A stretch of DNA of 64,000 bases from Stieleria varia (lineage in GTDB: Bacteria; Planctomycetota; Planctomycetia; Pirellulales; Pirellulaceae). Positions 24,984 through 34,541 of the stretch are shown here, in pieces. The translations under genes were made by a program, and so were the position numbers. Location: contig NZ_CP151726.1 in NCBI RefSeq assembly GCF_038443385.1, forward strand, positions 8,866,001 to 8,930,000, written 5' to 3'. Each line of letters opens with the position of its first letter. Within the stretch, counting starts at the first letter, position 1. Under the pieces are notes generated by a model. It saw only the letters and a list, made by a program, of their open reading frames with translations, did not search any database and was not told the origin of the DNA.

Positions 24984-25028
24984 GGACGAGGTCACGAGTC
25001 CCGTGCGTCAGGACTCGTGACCTCGTCC
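24984..25028. repeat. Perfect 18-bp inverted repeat with 9-nt loop
   Basis: GGACGAGGTCACGAGTCC (24984-25001) is followed by nine bases and its perfect inverse (25011-25028). It could be a strong hairpin in RNA or a REP-like repeat. No T-run follows on either side, so a simple intrinsic terminator is doubtful. Confidence 0.65.
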
Positions 25029-25215
25029 ACTAAGCCAGTAAATGATCGCTCGTTGCTAGGTCACACGGATCGCTTCGAAACCTGCACATCTGTGAACTAG
25101 GAGCTTGTTGATCTCGTCGTAGGTCGGTCACTCATGGCCGACATTCATTACTGAGACGGGCAAGAGTGCCCATCCTACGGATTTTGAATCCATCGTGGAT
25201 AAAAACAACGGCTCT

Positions 25216-26652
25216 TCAAAACAGAGCCGGTTTCATTTCCGCGTCGAGCGTCTCCCATCGCTGGATCATCTTGCTGCGTCGTTCCGCATGTTCTGTTGAC
25301 AGGTCCTCGGTCTCCGCGATGTCGTTTGACAGGTTGTACAGTTCCCAAGTGGATCGACTGCGTTGTCGGTTCATGCTGACGATTTTCCAATCACCAACAC
25401 GTAGCGCCGCGCGGTGACCTTGTCGCCAGAATAATTCACGTGGAGCCACGGTTGCATCTCGATCCGATATCGTTGTAAAGATATCGATCCCATCGAGATC
25501 CTGCTGCACGGTTGCACCAGCAAGCGTTGCTGCTGTGGGGTAAAGATCAAGACTGCTGACCGGGCGATCGACCGTGACGCCCTCGGAAAGCATTCCCGGC
25601 CACCGCATCAGCATCGGGACGCGAAGTCCGCCTTCGTACATCGTCCCCTTCTCGCCTCGCAGCGGCAGGTTACTGGAAGTCAATTCACGTGTCGGACCGC
25701 CGTTGTCGCTCATGAATACGACGAGAGTGTTGTTTTCGATTCCTGAATCCTTCAATTGACGCAAGACCTGACCGACGCTGTCATCCAATCGGCTCAGCAT
25801 CGCAGCAAAGATCCGGCGATGGATGTCTTCGATGTGCGCAAAACGCTCCATGTCGGACTCTTTGCCTTGCAACGGACTGTGAACCGCGTTGTAGGCGAGG
25901 TAGAGAAAGAAGGGCTTGTCGTCATGGCGATCGATGAAGCTGACGGCTTCACGTGTCAGTGCATCGGTCAAGTACTCGGTTTCGACAATAGGCTGTCCAC
26001 CGCGGACGATCGGATTATTCGCGTCGTAGTCCGGTTCGTCGTGTCCCATGTGCGTGGTGTAGATCAGGTTCTTTCCCGTCCATCGTCCGGTCAGACCACC
26101 TGGCAACGCTTTACGCCTTAGCATCGTGGTCACGTCGTTGTAGGGTGGCGGAACAAAGTAGTGACCTTCGTGTGCGAATCCGAAGAACTCGTCGAAGCCA
26201 TGGCGAAAGGGGTGATAATCCGCCGCGCCGCCGAGATGCCACTTTCCGATGATACCTGTCGTGTATCCGCGGTCGTGTAGCATTTCAGCGAGAGTTGTTT
26301 CCGTTGCGGGCAGCCCCGTGCCGGGGTCTTCGTTTCTCGCGCCGATCGGATTGAACTCGTACCCGAATCGTGTGGGGATTCGCCCGGTGAGCAGACCGGC
26401 GCGAGACGGGCTGCAGTTGGGTGCCGTCACATATGCTTGCGTGAAGCGAACGCCACCCTCGGCAATCGAATCGATGTGTGGTGTCGGAATCTGCTGGTTG
26501 CCTTGGCAGCCCAACTCTCCATAGCCCAAGTCATCGGCCAGCAAAATGATGATGTTGGGTTGAGCGTCAGCGACGTGATCGTCTTGCCCAATCACCCGAT
26601 GGCACGAGCAAAAAACGAGAAAAAGGAAAGTGGCGACATAGGCGGGGAACAT
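25216..26652 (-). CDS. Exported sulfatase (arylsulfatase A-like)
   Basis: A 478-residue type I sulfatase. The signal peptide covers about the first 23 residues (MFPAYVATFLFLVF...VIGQ). The N-terminal metal site is NIIILLADDLGYGELG, and the Cys-type formylglycine signature C-S-P-S-R is at residue 80 within APNCSPSRAGLLTGR. Conserved GKWHLGG, the MSDNGG metal site and a C-terminal subdomain follow. It would release sulfate from carbohydrates or other sulfate esters in the periplasm. The ATG at 26652 places the signal peptide first; longer in-frame starts up to 26901 are rejected. It needs a functional formylglycine-generating enzyme, which is not clearly present in this window. Probably the last gene of a minus-strand unit with DUF2585 and SGNH genes. 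Confidence 0.92.
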   Translation of the reverse strand: MFPAYVATFLFLVFCSCHRVIGQDDHVADAQPNIIILLADDLGYGELGCQGNQQIPTPHIDSIAEGGVRFTQAYVTAPNCSPSRAGLLTGRIPTRFGYEFNPIGARNEDPGTGLPATETTLAEMLHDRGYTTGIIGKWHLGGAADYHPFRHGFDEFFGFAHEGHYFVPPPYNDVTTMLRRKALPGGLTGRWTGKNLIYTTHMGHDEPDYDANNPIVRGGQPIVETEYLTDALTREAVSFIDRHDDKPFFLYLAYNAVHSPLQGKESDMERFAHIEDIHRRIFAAMLSRLDDSVGQVLRQLKDSGIENNTLVVFMSDNGGPTRELTSSNLPLRGEKGTMYEGGLRVPMLMRWPGMLSEGVTVDRPVSSLDLYPTAATLAGATVQQDLDGIDIFTTISDRDATVAPRELFWRQGHRAALRVGDWKIVSMNRQRSRSTWELYNLSNDIAETEDLSTEHAERRSKMIQRWETLDAEMKPALF

Positions 26653-26732
26653 AATAGCTGCACGGGACGCAGTTGAATTCTCTGCAACGGCAAGGTGAAG
26701 GGAATTCTGGTGAATCCCACTACGGAGGAAAG

Positions 26733-27299
26733 TCATGGGGATTGCCATTGCTTGATCGCTTCGATGGGTGAAATGAGCATCACGACGTTGAGCGTCAAAC
26801 AATCGCGGATCGTCGCGAGCAAGACCAGTTCGACGATCACAAAAAATGCCACGCTCCAATACCATCTCAATCGCGATGCAATCAGAAATCCTAGCAAACA
26901 CGCCAGGACATCGAACACGCTGTTGGCGACCGAATCACCAAAGTAATCCAGCGAAATGGTGGCCTCGCGATACCGATTGATGATCATGGGAGAGTTTTCC
27001 AAGATCTCCCAGCCTGCTTCCAGGATCACCGCTGCCAACAAACGGCTGCCGTACGAAAGCCAGCCGCGCATCGTGTACAGCAATCCGGCAAAGATTACTC
27101 CGTGCAGCACGTGACTGAAGAAATACGGATCGATCAGGTGTTGAGAGTTGTGCGAGGTCCAGATATCCCACGACCAGGGAGTCCATTGCCCACAGGCGCA
27201 CCAGATGGTTCGGCCCATCTGATGCAGAATGACGGCCATCACCGCAGTGATGGCCGTCACGCGAATCGCTAGCGATCGTAGGCTTGGTTCGGTTTGCAA
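26733..27299 (-). CDS. DUF2585 (UPF0314) membrane protein
   Basis: A 188-residue integral membrane protein matching the DUF2585 family. The recognisable core is SHNSQHLIDPYFFSHVLHG, GWEILENSPMIINRYREAT and SLDYFGDSVANSVFDVLAC, with membrane helices around it. Function of the family is unknown. It starts with TTG at 27299, three bases after the TAG of the upstream SGNH gene, so translation is probably coupled. The sulfatase gene follows 80 bp further. Confidence 0.85.
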   Translation of the reverse strand: MQTEPSLRSLAIRVTAITAVMAVILHQMGRTIWCACGQWTPWSWDIWTSHNSQHLIDPYFFSHVLHGVIFAGLLYTMRGWLSYGSRLLAAVILEAGWEILENSPMIINRYREATISLDYFGDSVANSVFDVLACLLGFLIASRLRWYWSVAFFVIVELVLLATIRDCLTLNVVMLISPIEAIKQWQSP

Positions 27300-27301
27300 G
27301 A

Positions 27302-28693
27302 CTATTGCACTCGTTCGATCACGTAGTGGTGGGGTTGTGGCTGATTGATCTCATAGATCGCATCGAGCGATTGCTGAGCCGCAGCTTCCAGTTCGACCAA
27401 GCGTTCTTCGAACCCTACAGCCTTTTTCTCTGCTTCCTCAAGCTTTTTGGCGAGACCCTCGTCGTTCGGATTGGCCTGGGAATCTCGGCGAACACGGTTG
27501 AGGTTTCGCACAATGTACCAATGGTCCCGCAGCGCCTTGACGGGGCCATTATTCCGCTCCGCATTCATCGCAGCCACCTTTGCGGCTTGTTGGTACTGGG
27601 GCGTGTTGGTGTATTTTTGCAACTCAATATGGCTAGCCAGTGACGTGTGCCCAAAAACGCCGATTTCTGTTCCGTCGATCGACAAGCGGTACTTTCCGGC
27701 GGGCAGCGAATGGACTTGTAATCCTTCCTTGCTCATCTTGTGACCCAAGTTCAGCATCTTGGCCGCCATTTGTGCTTCGTCTGGAACGACCCAAGGTAGC
27801 GAACGACCGGCGAAAGTGAATTCGACACGACTTTCATCTCCGGAGATTTCGGAAACAGTGCCGCCGGTTGCACGAGCAACACGTTGACCTTTTGGATTGA
27901 GCGATACCACGATGTTGGAAACGGATCGCTGAACCCCCAAATCCTGTAACCATGCAAACGCCATGATCAATTGTCCGTCGGGTCCCGGGTGAATCGCATC
28001 TGCGATGAAAGTGAACGCGGGGTCGACCTGGCGTGCTTGACGCGTCAGTTGGTTCAGAGGGCTGAACATGTCGATGCTGCGTAGTCCGCGTCGGTCTGCT
28101 TCGCCTCGCAACCAGGTGCCGAAATACGCCAGCACCGCGTTGTACTGTTGCATCATCTGTTCGTCGCGGGGACGTTTTTGCAACTGCTGTCGCGCGGCCT
28201 GGGCGTCAAACATCGTCGGCGTGATCGGGACAACGGCCGCATCAGACTTTGCCAAGCCGTCCAGCAGGGTCGACATGTCGGTGCGATAGGTTTCAAAGAT
28301 TTCGGCATCAAAAGGAACGTATCGCCCATCGTTCATGCCCAACAGGATCGTGACCAGGGACGGATCCATGGCCAGAACGTCGCGATCGAGTCTGGCGACG
28401 GCATCCCAAGCGCGGTCTCCGCCGATCCCGGAATTGTGAAAGTTCAACTTCACGTCCGGGAAACGAGTCATGAAAAAGTCTTCGATGTATTGTGTGTACA
28501 ATCTCTGATGCGTGATGCTGTCACCCAAGAAGACGATCGTGTCTCCCGCAGTGAGCTTGGCAGGTCCCACCATGATCTCGGTTGCACTGGCTGCGACCGG
28601 CGCCACCGCCTTGTCTTGCGCCAGTGTCGGCGTGAGCGAAAGTGTCCATCCTAGCAAGAGTGCGGAACACAACACGAATGTTCGTTTCAACAT
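27302..28693 (-). CDS. Secreted SGNH/GDSL hydrolase
   Basis: A 463-residue protein with a signal peptide (residues 1-25, ending LAQ) and an SGNH-hydrolase domain. Block I is VFLGDSITHQRLY (nucleophile Ser in GDS). The Gly and Asn blocks are SGIGGDRAWD and LLGMNDGRY, and block V is DAIHPGPDGQ (Asp/His). A C-terminal half of about 200 residues, ending in a helical EEAEKKAVGFEERLVEL segment, is outside the catalytic fold. It probably deacetylates or de-esterifies polysaccharides. First gene of a unit with DUF2585 and the sulfatase, and divergent from the hydrolase at 28798 over a 104-bp gap. Confidence 0.88.
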   Translation of the reverse strand: MLKRTFVLCSALLLGWTLSLTPTLAQDKAVAPVAASATEIMVGPAKLTAGDTIVFLGDSITHQRLYTQYIEDFFMTRFPDVKLNFHNSGIGGDRAWDAVARLDRDVLAMDPSLVTILLGMNDGRYVPFDAEIFETYRTDMSTLLDGLAKSDAAVVPITPTMFDAQAARQQLQKRPRDEQMMQQYNAVLAYFGTWLRGEADRRGLRSIDMFSPLNQLTRQARQVDPAFTFIADAIHPGPDGQLIMAFAWLQDLGVQRSVSNIVVSLNPKGQRVARATGGTVSEISGDESRVEFTFAGRSLPWVVPDEAQMAAKMLNLGHKMSKEGLQVHSLPAGKYRLSIDGTEIGVFGHTSLASHIELQKYTNTPQYQQAAKVAAMNAERNNGPVKALRDHWYIVRNLNRVRRDSQANPNDEGLAKKLEEAEKKAVGFEERLVELEAAAQQSLDAIYEINQPQPHHYVIERVQ

Positions 28694-28797
28694 CAGAGTC
28701 CTCGTCGGTGGAAGAGTTCATGGCGGGATTGGCAATCCGTGGTCGATGCCGGCCCCACATGATACTCGGTTTCTCGACCGATCGTGTTGTCCTGTGC

Positions 28798-29967
28798 ATG
28801 AGTAATCGGCGCGTGAGTCATTTGCCGCGAATACTGATGTTGGTCTTGATCTGGGGTGCCTTTGCAGTGAAGGGGGTGCCTCAAACGTCTGTGGCGACCG
28901 ACACGGTCGAAGCGGATGCCTTTGCCGAAATCTCGCCCTTGATTCAAGCCGCGATCGAGGAAGGCCAGATGCCGGGCGCGGTGGTGGGCATCGCGGATCA
29001 CGATGGCATCTTGTATTTGCGAGCGTTTGGTGATCGCCGGGTCGAGCCCGAGCGAGTCCCCATGACGGTGGATTCCGTGTTTGACTTGGCGTCGATCACC
29101 AAGCCTGTCGCGACAGCGCTCTCCGTCATGCGGTTGCAACAGGACGGAGTGATCGAGTTGGACGCGCCGGTCTCGCGTTACCTGCCCGAGTTTGCGGAAA
29201 ACGACAAAGCAACCGTCACGGTCAAGCAGCTCTTGGTACACACCGGTGGCTTGATTCCCGACAACTCTTTGAAAGATTACCGGGACGGGGATGAAACGAC
29301 TTGGCAGCGAATCTGCGAGTTGAAGCTGCGGTCGGCTCCTGGTGAGAAGTTTTCGTACTCCGATGTCGGATTCATCGTGCTGGGCAAATTGGTCGAGCGG
29401 GTCAGTGGACAGCGATTGGACCGGTATGCGGCGGAGCATGTTTTCATTCCGCTGGGAATGTCCGAGACGATGTTCTTGCCAAGCTCGGAGTTACGGCAAC
29501 GTGCCGTGCCGACAGAGAAAGCATCCGATGGAGAAAGCTGGATATGCGGCAGCGTCCACGATCCACGCGCCGCAGCAATGGGTGGCGTCGCGGGACACGC
29601 GGGACTTTTCTCGACCGCTGGTGACTTACTCCGACTTGGTCAATCATTCTTGCCGGGCAATCGAGACAGACATCCTGTATTGAATCGCGAGACGATCGAC
29701 TTAATGTCGTGTCCGGTTGAGGTTCCACGCGGGACTCGAATGCTGGGCTGGGATCACAGATCGCCATATTCCAGCAATCGAGGTGAGAGTCTTTCCGATG
29801 CCGCGTTTGGACACGGCGGATTCACCGGCACGGTGATTTGGATCGATCCCGAGTTGGACCGCGTGTTCGTGTTTCTCAGCTCACGACTGCACCCGGACGG
29901 TAAAGGCAGCGTGAATGGGCTGGCCGGACAGATCGCAACGATCATCGGGAACGAGGCGAAGAAGTGA
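28798..29967 (+). CDS. Serine hydrolase of the beta-lactamase class C / esterase family
   Basis: A 389-residue exported protein (hydrophobic segment about residues 10-26). The active-site SxxK is S-I-T-K at residues 99-102 and the second motif is Y-S-D at about 187-189 in KFSYSDVGFIVLGKLVE. The HGGFTGT phrase near the C-terminus corresponds to the third motif region (HxG). Such proteins are carboxylesterases, D-aminopeptidases or beta-lactamases; YSD with HGG favours an esterase/transpeptidase-like enzyme. ATG 28798 is chosen because the upstream in-frame stretch overlaps the divergent SGNH gene. Confidence 0.87.
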   Translation: MSNRRVSHLPRILMLVLIWGAFAVKGVPQTSVATDTVEADAFAEISPLIQAAIEEGQMPGAVVGIADHDGILYLRAFGDRRVEPERVPMTVDSVFDLASITKPVATALSVMRLQQDGVIELDAPVSRYLPEFAENDKATVTVKQLLVHTGGLIPDNSLKDYRDGDETTWQRICELKLRSAPGEKFSYSDVGFIVLGKLVERVSGQRLDRYAAEHVFIPLGMSETMFLPSSELRQRAVPTEKASDGESWICGSVHDPRAAAMGGVAGHAGLFSTAGDLLRLGQSFLPGNRDRHPVLNRETIDLMSCPVEVPRGTRMLGWDHRSPYSSNRGESLSDAAFGHGGFTGTVIWIDPELDRVFVFLSSRLHPDGKGSVNGLAGQIATIIGNEAKK

Positions 29968-29969
29968 CG

Positions 29970-30318
29970 GTGACGCGTCAGCGGCCGGGTCTTTCACCTA
30001 CATCCGAAATCAAACATGACGCCCAGCGGATGGACGCTATCGACTTGGAAAGTCGAGCGACAATACGTACGTCAGCCTTTCCAGGCTGACATACCCCTGC
30101 TTCTCCACGCATCACACCGGCAAACGCCGTGACGCGTCAGCGGCCGGGTCTTTCACCTACATCCGACATCAAACATGACGCCCAGCGGATGGACGCTATC
30201 GACTTGGAAAGTCGAGCGACAATATGTACGTCAGCCTTTCTAGGCTGACATACCCCTGCTTCTCCACGCATCACACCGGCAAACGCCGTGACGCGTCAGC
30301 CGCCGGCCTCTCGCTTAC
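29970..30318. repeat. 159-bp tandem repeat, two full copies and a partial third
   Basis: Copies start at 29970, 30129 and 30288 with GTGACGCGTCAGC, giving a period of 159 bp with few mismatches between the first two. Each unit contains one R1 repeat (30037 and 30196) followed at once by one R2 repeat (30067-30095 and 30226-30254). The third, partial copy runs into the stop codon region of the NIPSNAP gene (TAA at 30315-30317). A rearranged inverted version of the unit is at about 49396-49553. Confidence 0.85.
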
Positions 30319-31106
30319 ATTTGCGAGTACGGGCGGGGCACCAGGACGTGTTTGTCGATGTGGCTGACGGTGCCGGCGTATTTGGCGACTTTGCTTAAGA
30401 CCTTCCAATCGGGATGCTTGCGAAAATCGACCCACGCTTGATTGCGGGCCTCTTCGTTGGCGTACACCGTCAGGTAGGTCAGACTGGGTGTTTGAGGTCC
30501 GACGACACACTGGCCGATGAAGATCGGTTGGATCTTGCAGTCCAGGAAAATGGGAACTTCGCCTGAATTGAACATGTCGACCTTCAGATTCCCCAAACGC
30601 TCATTGGGGCTTTCATAGAGTCGCAACTCGTAAACACGGTCTTTGTTGTCCAGGGTTCCCGCAGGCACCGTCAACTGAGGCATGCAATCCATGCCGATCA
30701 GCAGTTCGCTGGTAATACGTTGGTAGGGCGATTCTTTGGGACCTCGATCCAGGTAGCTCTTTGCGGCTGCTTGATAGTCCGCGTCGTTTGCCAAGGCGGC
30801 ATGGATGGCGGGCAGTTGATCAGCGCTGGTCAGCGGAATGACAACAATCAAACGTTCGGATTTGTTTTCATCGTTCTCAGAGGGTTCAAACACGCCGATG
30901 GGGCCGATGTTTTGCCGGCCCAGCGCCGGAACCAGGGCGTCCCCGAGGTACTTGTCCACAGCGGCTTTGTCACCGTTGTCGCCGATCACGTACGTGCGGA
31001 CTTCGTAATACTGCTTGGAATCTTCAGCAGAAACCGAGGTTTGAGATAGAAAACTCATGGCGGTCAGAAACAACAAAGCGGACAAAAGTGGTCGACAACG
31101 AAGCAT
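30315..31106 (-). CDS. Secreted NIPSNAP-family protein
   Basis: A 263-residue protein with a signal peptide (MLRCRPLLSALLFLTAM..., cleavage near VSAED). Two NIPSNAP/dimeric alpha-beta barrel units follow: YYEVRTYVIGDNGDKAAVDKYLGDALVPAL, with a partner strand near ERLIVVIPLTSADQL, and RVYELRLYESPNERLGNLKVDMF. Planctomycetes carry many such proteins of unknown role. ATG 31106 fits the signal peptide; a longer start at 31172 is unlikely. Its 3' end merges with the third copy of the 159-bp tandem repeat. Confidence 0.85.
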   Translation of the reverse strand: MLRCRPLLSALLFLTAMSFLSQTSVSAEDSKQYYEVRTYVIGDNGDKAAVDKYLGDALVPALGRQNIGPIGVFEPSENDENKSERLIVVIPLTSADQLPAIHAALANDADYQAAAKSYLDRGPKESPYQRITSELLIGMDCMPQLTVPAGTLDNKDRVYELRLYESPNERLGNLKVDMFNSGEVPIFLDCKIQPIFIGQCVVGPQTPSLTYLTVYANEEARNQAWVDFRKHPDWKVLSKVAKYAGTVSHIDKHVLVPRPYSQM

Positions 31107-31281
31107 GGGAGGCCTGAGTGCTGAGGGGATGCGTGTCAAACGGGGTTGAGGGTTATCGGTGCTCGGCATCATAATCTCTTTTCACCTGCAAATGGGAAGT
31201 GCCCCAGAGACTTCGGAGTGCTCTGATGCCATGCCCACAAACCTTTGCTCACCAACCTCGACCAGAAAACGAACCCCTTTA

Positions 31282-32232
31282 ATGGATTTGCCCATGATGA
31301 TTCCCGATTCGATTGCCCCGGCAATTTCATCCGTTTTCGCGATGCTCTGGGAGGCTGCTCCAGCGGCGGAAGAGGCAACGAAGAAACTGGCAGAGTCCGG
31401 CGGGATAGCGGAGTTTTTCTCGATCGGCGGATTGCTGACCCTCGCCATGCTGGTCGTCCTGCAAGCCGTGTTGGGGTTTGACAATTTGCTGTACATCTCG
31501 ATCGAAAGCAAGCGTGTCGAAGAGGATCAGCAGTCCCGAGTGCGCAAACTGGGCATCGGGCTGGCGATCGTTTTTCGAATCGTGTTGCTGTTCGTCGTCT
31601 TGAACTTGATCAAGTTGTTGCAGGAATCGTTCATCGACATGGAATCGCATGCTGTAACGATGCACGTCACGGGGCACAGTTTGATCACGATCGGCGGCGG
31701 CGCGTTCATTCTGTGGACCGCATTAAAAGAAATCTATCACTTGTTGGCTATCCACAATGTTGATGATCCGACGGCGGACAAGAAAACCAAGAACTCGGTC
31801 GCCAAAGCTGTCGCGTTGATCGTGACAATGAACTTGGTTTTCTCCTTCGACTCAATCCTCAGTGCGATCGCATTGACAAAGAATGTGTACATCATGGGGA
31901 CCGCGATCATCATCAGTGGTGTCCTGATGATGGTCTTGGCCGACACCGTGGCCGATTTTTTGAAGCGAAATCGGATGTATGAGGTGCTGGGGCTGTTCAT
32001 TCTGTTCATCGTTGGTGTGATGCTGGTCAGTGAAGGCGGACACTTGGCCAAGTTGGAGTTCTTTGGGTATCACGTCGCTCCGATGGCCAAAAGCACGTTC
32101 TACTTTGTGTTGGTCGTACTGATCATCGTTGATGTGGTGCAAAGTCGATATCAAAAGAAGCTACTCGCTCAGCAAGAGGCGTTGCAAAAAGGGGTTGTTG
32201 CCGAAGCAGACCAGCCAGCGGAAGCAGTTTAA
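31282..32232 (+). CDS. TerC-family integral membrane protein
   Basis: A 316-residue membrane protein with about eight hydrophobic segments. The two internally related motifs of TerC/Alx proteins are present: VLGFDNLLYISI in the first half and VFSFDSILSAIALT in the second, each with the conserved acidic residue placed in a membrane helix. Family members are linked to metal (Mn2+) homeostasis and tellurite resistance. The ATG at 31282 is preferred; ATG codons at 31294 and 31297 are alternatives. It is followed after 6 bp by the alpha/beta hydrolase gene, so the two are probably one unit. Confidence 0.85.
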   Translation: MDLPMMIPDSIAPAISSVFAMLWEAAPAAEEATKKLAESGGIAEFFSIGGLLTLAMLVVLQAVLGFDNLLYISIESKRVEEDQQSRVRKLGIGLAIVFRIVLLFVVLNLIKLLQESFIDMESHAVTMHVTGHSLITIGGGAFILWTALKEIYHLLAIHNVDDPTADKKTKNSVAKAVALIVTMNLVFSFDSILSAIALTKNVYIMGTAIIISGVLMMVLADTVADFLKRNRMYEVLGLFILFIVGVMLVSEGGHLAKLEFFGYHVAPMAKSTFYFVLVVLIIVDVVQSRYQKKLLAQQEALQKGVVAEADQPAEAV

Positions 32233-32238
32233 TACGCC

Positions 32239-33255
32239 GTGTCTGATTTTTTGCCGTCGCCGTTTCGTTCTCATCGGTTGATCCGGGGCGGTCATCTGCA
32301 GACACTGATCTCCATACGCTCTCCCCGTGTTTCGTTGCCCAACACTCGGCAGGAAACCGTGGCGTTACCCGATGGTGATTCGATCGTGTTGCACTGGGAT
32401 GACCCCATCCAATCGGTCGATCGACGAGGAGCGATGCTGTTGATCCATGGTCTGTCGGGATGCCATGGTTCGCCGTACATGATTCGCTTGGCCGATCGCT
32501 TTGTCCACAGCGGATTTGTCACCGTGCGAATGGACATGCGTGGTTGTGGTGCGGCGAGAGAACTGGCGCAGCATCTGAGCCATGCAGGGCGCAGCGAAGA
32601 TATCCTGGAGGCGTTGACGCACATTGCCAAGCAAATGCCCGGTGAGCCGTTGCATGCCATCGGCGTTTCTCTGGGCGGGAATCAGCTCCTGAGGTTGGCC
32701 GGTCGCTTGGGCGGCGAGCTGGATCCTCGGCCGCGGTGGTTGGATGCATTGAAACGGATCGCGGTGGTGGCGCCGCCAATGGATTTGGTTCGATGCAGCG
32801 AGAACATGCAGCGTGCATCGCGACGGCCGTACAACTGGTATTTCATTCGACAGTTGTTTCAACGGATGCCCGAGCGTGTCCGTCAGCGTGTGCAGCAGAG
32901 CAATGACATGCGGTCCATGTTGTCGGGAAAAAGACCGCGGACATTGTTTGAGCTGGACGATCGATTGACCGCGCCGTTGAGCGGATTTGCTGGAGCGAAC
33001 GAGTATTATCAAGCATGCGGAGCCCGGTCCGTGGTTTCCGATAACGCGATCGAAACGTTGATCCTGGCTGCAGAAGACGACCCGATCGTGCCCGTGGACT
33101 GTTTTCGCGATCCGGCAATCCGCTGGCCAGAATCCACTCGAGTCTTGATCAGTCCGTCCGGCGGTCACGCCGGGTTCGTGGGACGCCGAGGTGAGTTTTG
33201 GATGGATAACGTTTTGACTCGATGGTTCGACGCGCCAACAGGCTATTCGAAATAA
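32239..33255 (+). CDS. YheT-like alpha/beta hydrolase
   Basis: A 338-residue YheT/ABHD-type hydrolase. Family features are the opening PFRSHRLIRGGHLQTL, the oxyanion region LLIHGLSGCHGSPY, the nucleophile elbow GVSLGGN, and the late Asp (EDDPIVP) and His (GGHAGF) of the triad. Relatives are esterases of unclear physiological substrate. It starts with GTG at 32239, 6 bp after the TerC-like stop. The last 13 bp overlap the convergent pseudopilin gene. Confidence 0.88.
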   Translation: MSDFLPSPFRSHRLIRGGHLQTLISIRSPRVSLPNTRQETVALPDGDSIVLHWDDPIQSVDRRGAMLLIHGLSGCHGSPYMIRLADRFVHSGFVTVRMDMRGCGAARELAQHLSHAGRSEDILEALTHIAKQMPGEPLHAIGVSLGGNQLLRLAGRLGGELDPRPRWLDALKRIAVVAPPMDLVRCSENMQRASRRPYNWYFIRQLFQRMPERVRQRVQQSNDMRSMLSGKRPRTLFELDDRLTAPLSGFAGANEYYQACGARSVVSDNAIETLILAAEDDPIVPVDCFRDPAIRWPESTRVLISPSGGHAGFVGRRGEFWMDNVLTRWFDAPTGYSK

Positions 33256-34541
33256 CCCTTTAATGTGCTTGGCGCAAGGAAGACTCCGCTAAAGAAGTCG
33301 CCCTTACCCAGCTCGGGCGTGCTGTCGCGGTATCCGATGGTATCGTACTGGGACTCCGTCAAATCGTCCGGAATCGGGAACCCGGGATTCAAGAACAGGT
33401 CCCCATTGCCGTCGGTGAAACCGCGAACCGATCCGTCGGCGAACAGCATGTTCAGCGAGTAGCCGCCCGAGCCTTGGTGTGTCGCCATCCAACCGAGAGT
33501 GGATTGCATGTACATGTTGTTGCCTGAGCTGCCGGTCGGCGGTTCACAATTTTTGAGGCTGTCGCATTCCCATTGGAACTCGAGCCGTGAGCCGTTGGAG
33601 CCGATGCGTTTGATGATCTTTTGGGACCGGTGATAGAACGTCGGGCCTTCCAATGCGGACTCCGACAGGAGGGATCCCTCGGGTGTAAAGACGCGAGATG
33701 AGTTGTCTCTGGCGAAGGCATCGTCGGGACCATAGCTGAAGGCGATCGGTGAAACGGCTTCATCTAGGTCACCCGGTGCGGCATCTCCCAGCAGCGCGAC
33801 TTGGCTGGAGGGAACGTCGCTGCGGGTCAGATACGCGTCGGTCAGTGGTCCAAGCGTCTCTCGCTTTCCTCGCAAACCCTGCTGGGCGGCTTGACCGTTG
33901 GTGCGAATGGAGCCATCAGAGGACCGGAAGGCAACCCGCGGCGCGGTGTACGTCAAGAACCAGCTTGTGGCGTAGTTGGTATTGAATCCTTGTTCCACAA
34001 AATACCGACTGACCAACGCTCGACGTTCTTCGGTTACGGGGTCTGTCGATGCGAATCCTTCATCGGGATCTCCGGTGCCCGACAGACCATTCCAATCAAC
34101 CTTTCCACACATTCCTTTCGTCCACCGCGAACGCAAGCTGCCTGTCAGGTCGTTGAGGTTATCGTTGGTTCCAATGCCGTAAGCGTCCAGCAACTTTTCG
34201 TTGACACGGATGGGGTTGCTGGGGCACAGCAGGGTTTCCGGCTGCGCGGAACCGGCGTTGATTTGGTCGGCGACCCAACCGTAGCGATCCATGCATCCTT
34301 CGCGATTGTGATCGAACAGGCCACTGCAGAATTCTCCACCAGGGGAGCGAATGACGTGGGTTGCAAATCCGATCCCGACGTTCTTGAGATTGGCTCGGCA
34401 AAGCGACGATCGTGCCGACTCTCGAGCCTTGACCACCGCGCCAACGAGCAGAGCCGCCAGCAAGGCAATGATTGCGATGACGACGAGCAGCTCGATCAAC
34501 GTGAATCCGCTGGCGGACCGATACTTTGAGACGCGAGACAT
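33243..34541 (-). CDS. DUF1559 type II pseudopilin-like protein
   Basis: A 432-residue planctomycete DUF1559 protein. The N-terminal type IV prepilin signal is GFTLIELLVVIAIIALLAALL, with cleavage before Phe and Glu at +5 of the mature protein. An extended beta-rich body follows, and the family's C-terminal H-x-G-G-x-N-x-x-F-A-D-G-S motif is present (GGYSLNMLFADGSVRG). It would be processed by a prepilin peptidase and assembled by, or retained on, a type II secretion-like machine. Planctomycetes carry large numbers of these paralogues. It is a monocistronic unit. Confidence 0.93.
   Translation of the reverse strand: MSRVSKYRSASGFTLIELLVVIAIIALLAALLVGAVVKARESARSSLCRANLKNVGIGFATHVIRSPGGEFCSGLFDHNREGCMDRYGWVADQINAGSAQPETLLCPSNPIRVNEKLLDAYGIGTNDNLNDLTGSLRSRWTKGMCGKVDWNGLSGTGDPDEGFASTDPVTEERRALVSRYFVEQGFNTNYATSWFLTYTAPRVAFRSSDGSIRTNGQAAQQGLRGKRETLGPLTDAYLTRSDVPSSQVALLGDAAPGDLDEAVSPIAFSYGPDDAFARDNSSRVFTPEGSLLSESALEGPTFYHRSQKIIKRIGSNGSRLEFQWECDSLKNCEPPTGSSGNNMYMQSTLGWMATHQGSGGYSLNMLFADGSVRGFTDGNGDLFLNPGFPIPDDLTESQYDTIGYRDSTPELGKGDFFSGVFLAPSTLKGYFE

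Larger units (their letters stand above)
24736..25215. other. Intergenic region holding a MITE and an 18-bp palindrome
   Basis: A 480-bp gap between the start of the kinase-fusion gene and the stop of the sulfatase gene, both on the minus strand. It holds the 133-bp element at 24802-24934 and the palindrome at 24984-25028. No gene is seen. The kinase promoter should lie between 24736 and about 24801, unless the element supplies it. Confidence 0.5.

Noticed and set aside
29970..30318. Possible CRISPR array
   Set aside because: Only two and a fraction copies of a 159-bp unit with no unique spacers; it is an ordinary tandem duplication.
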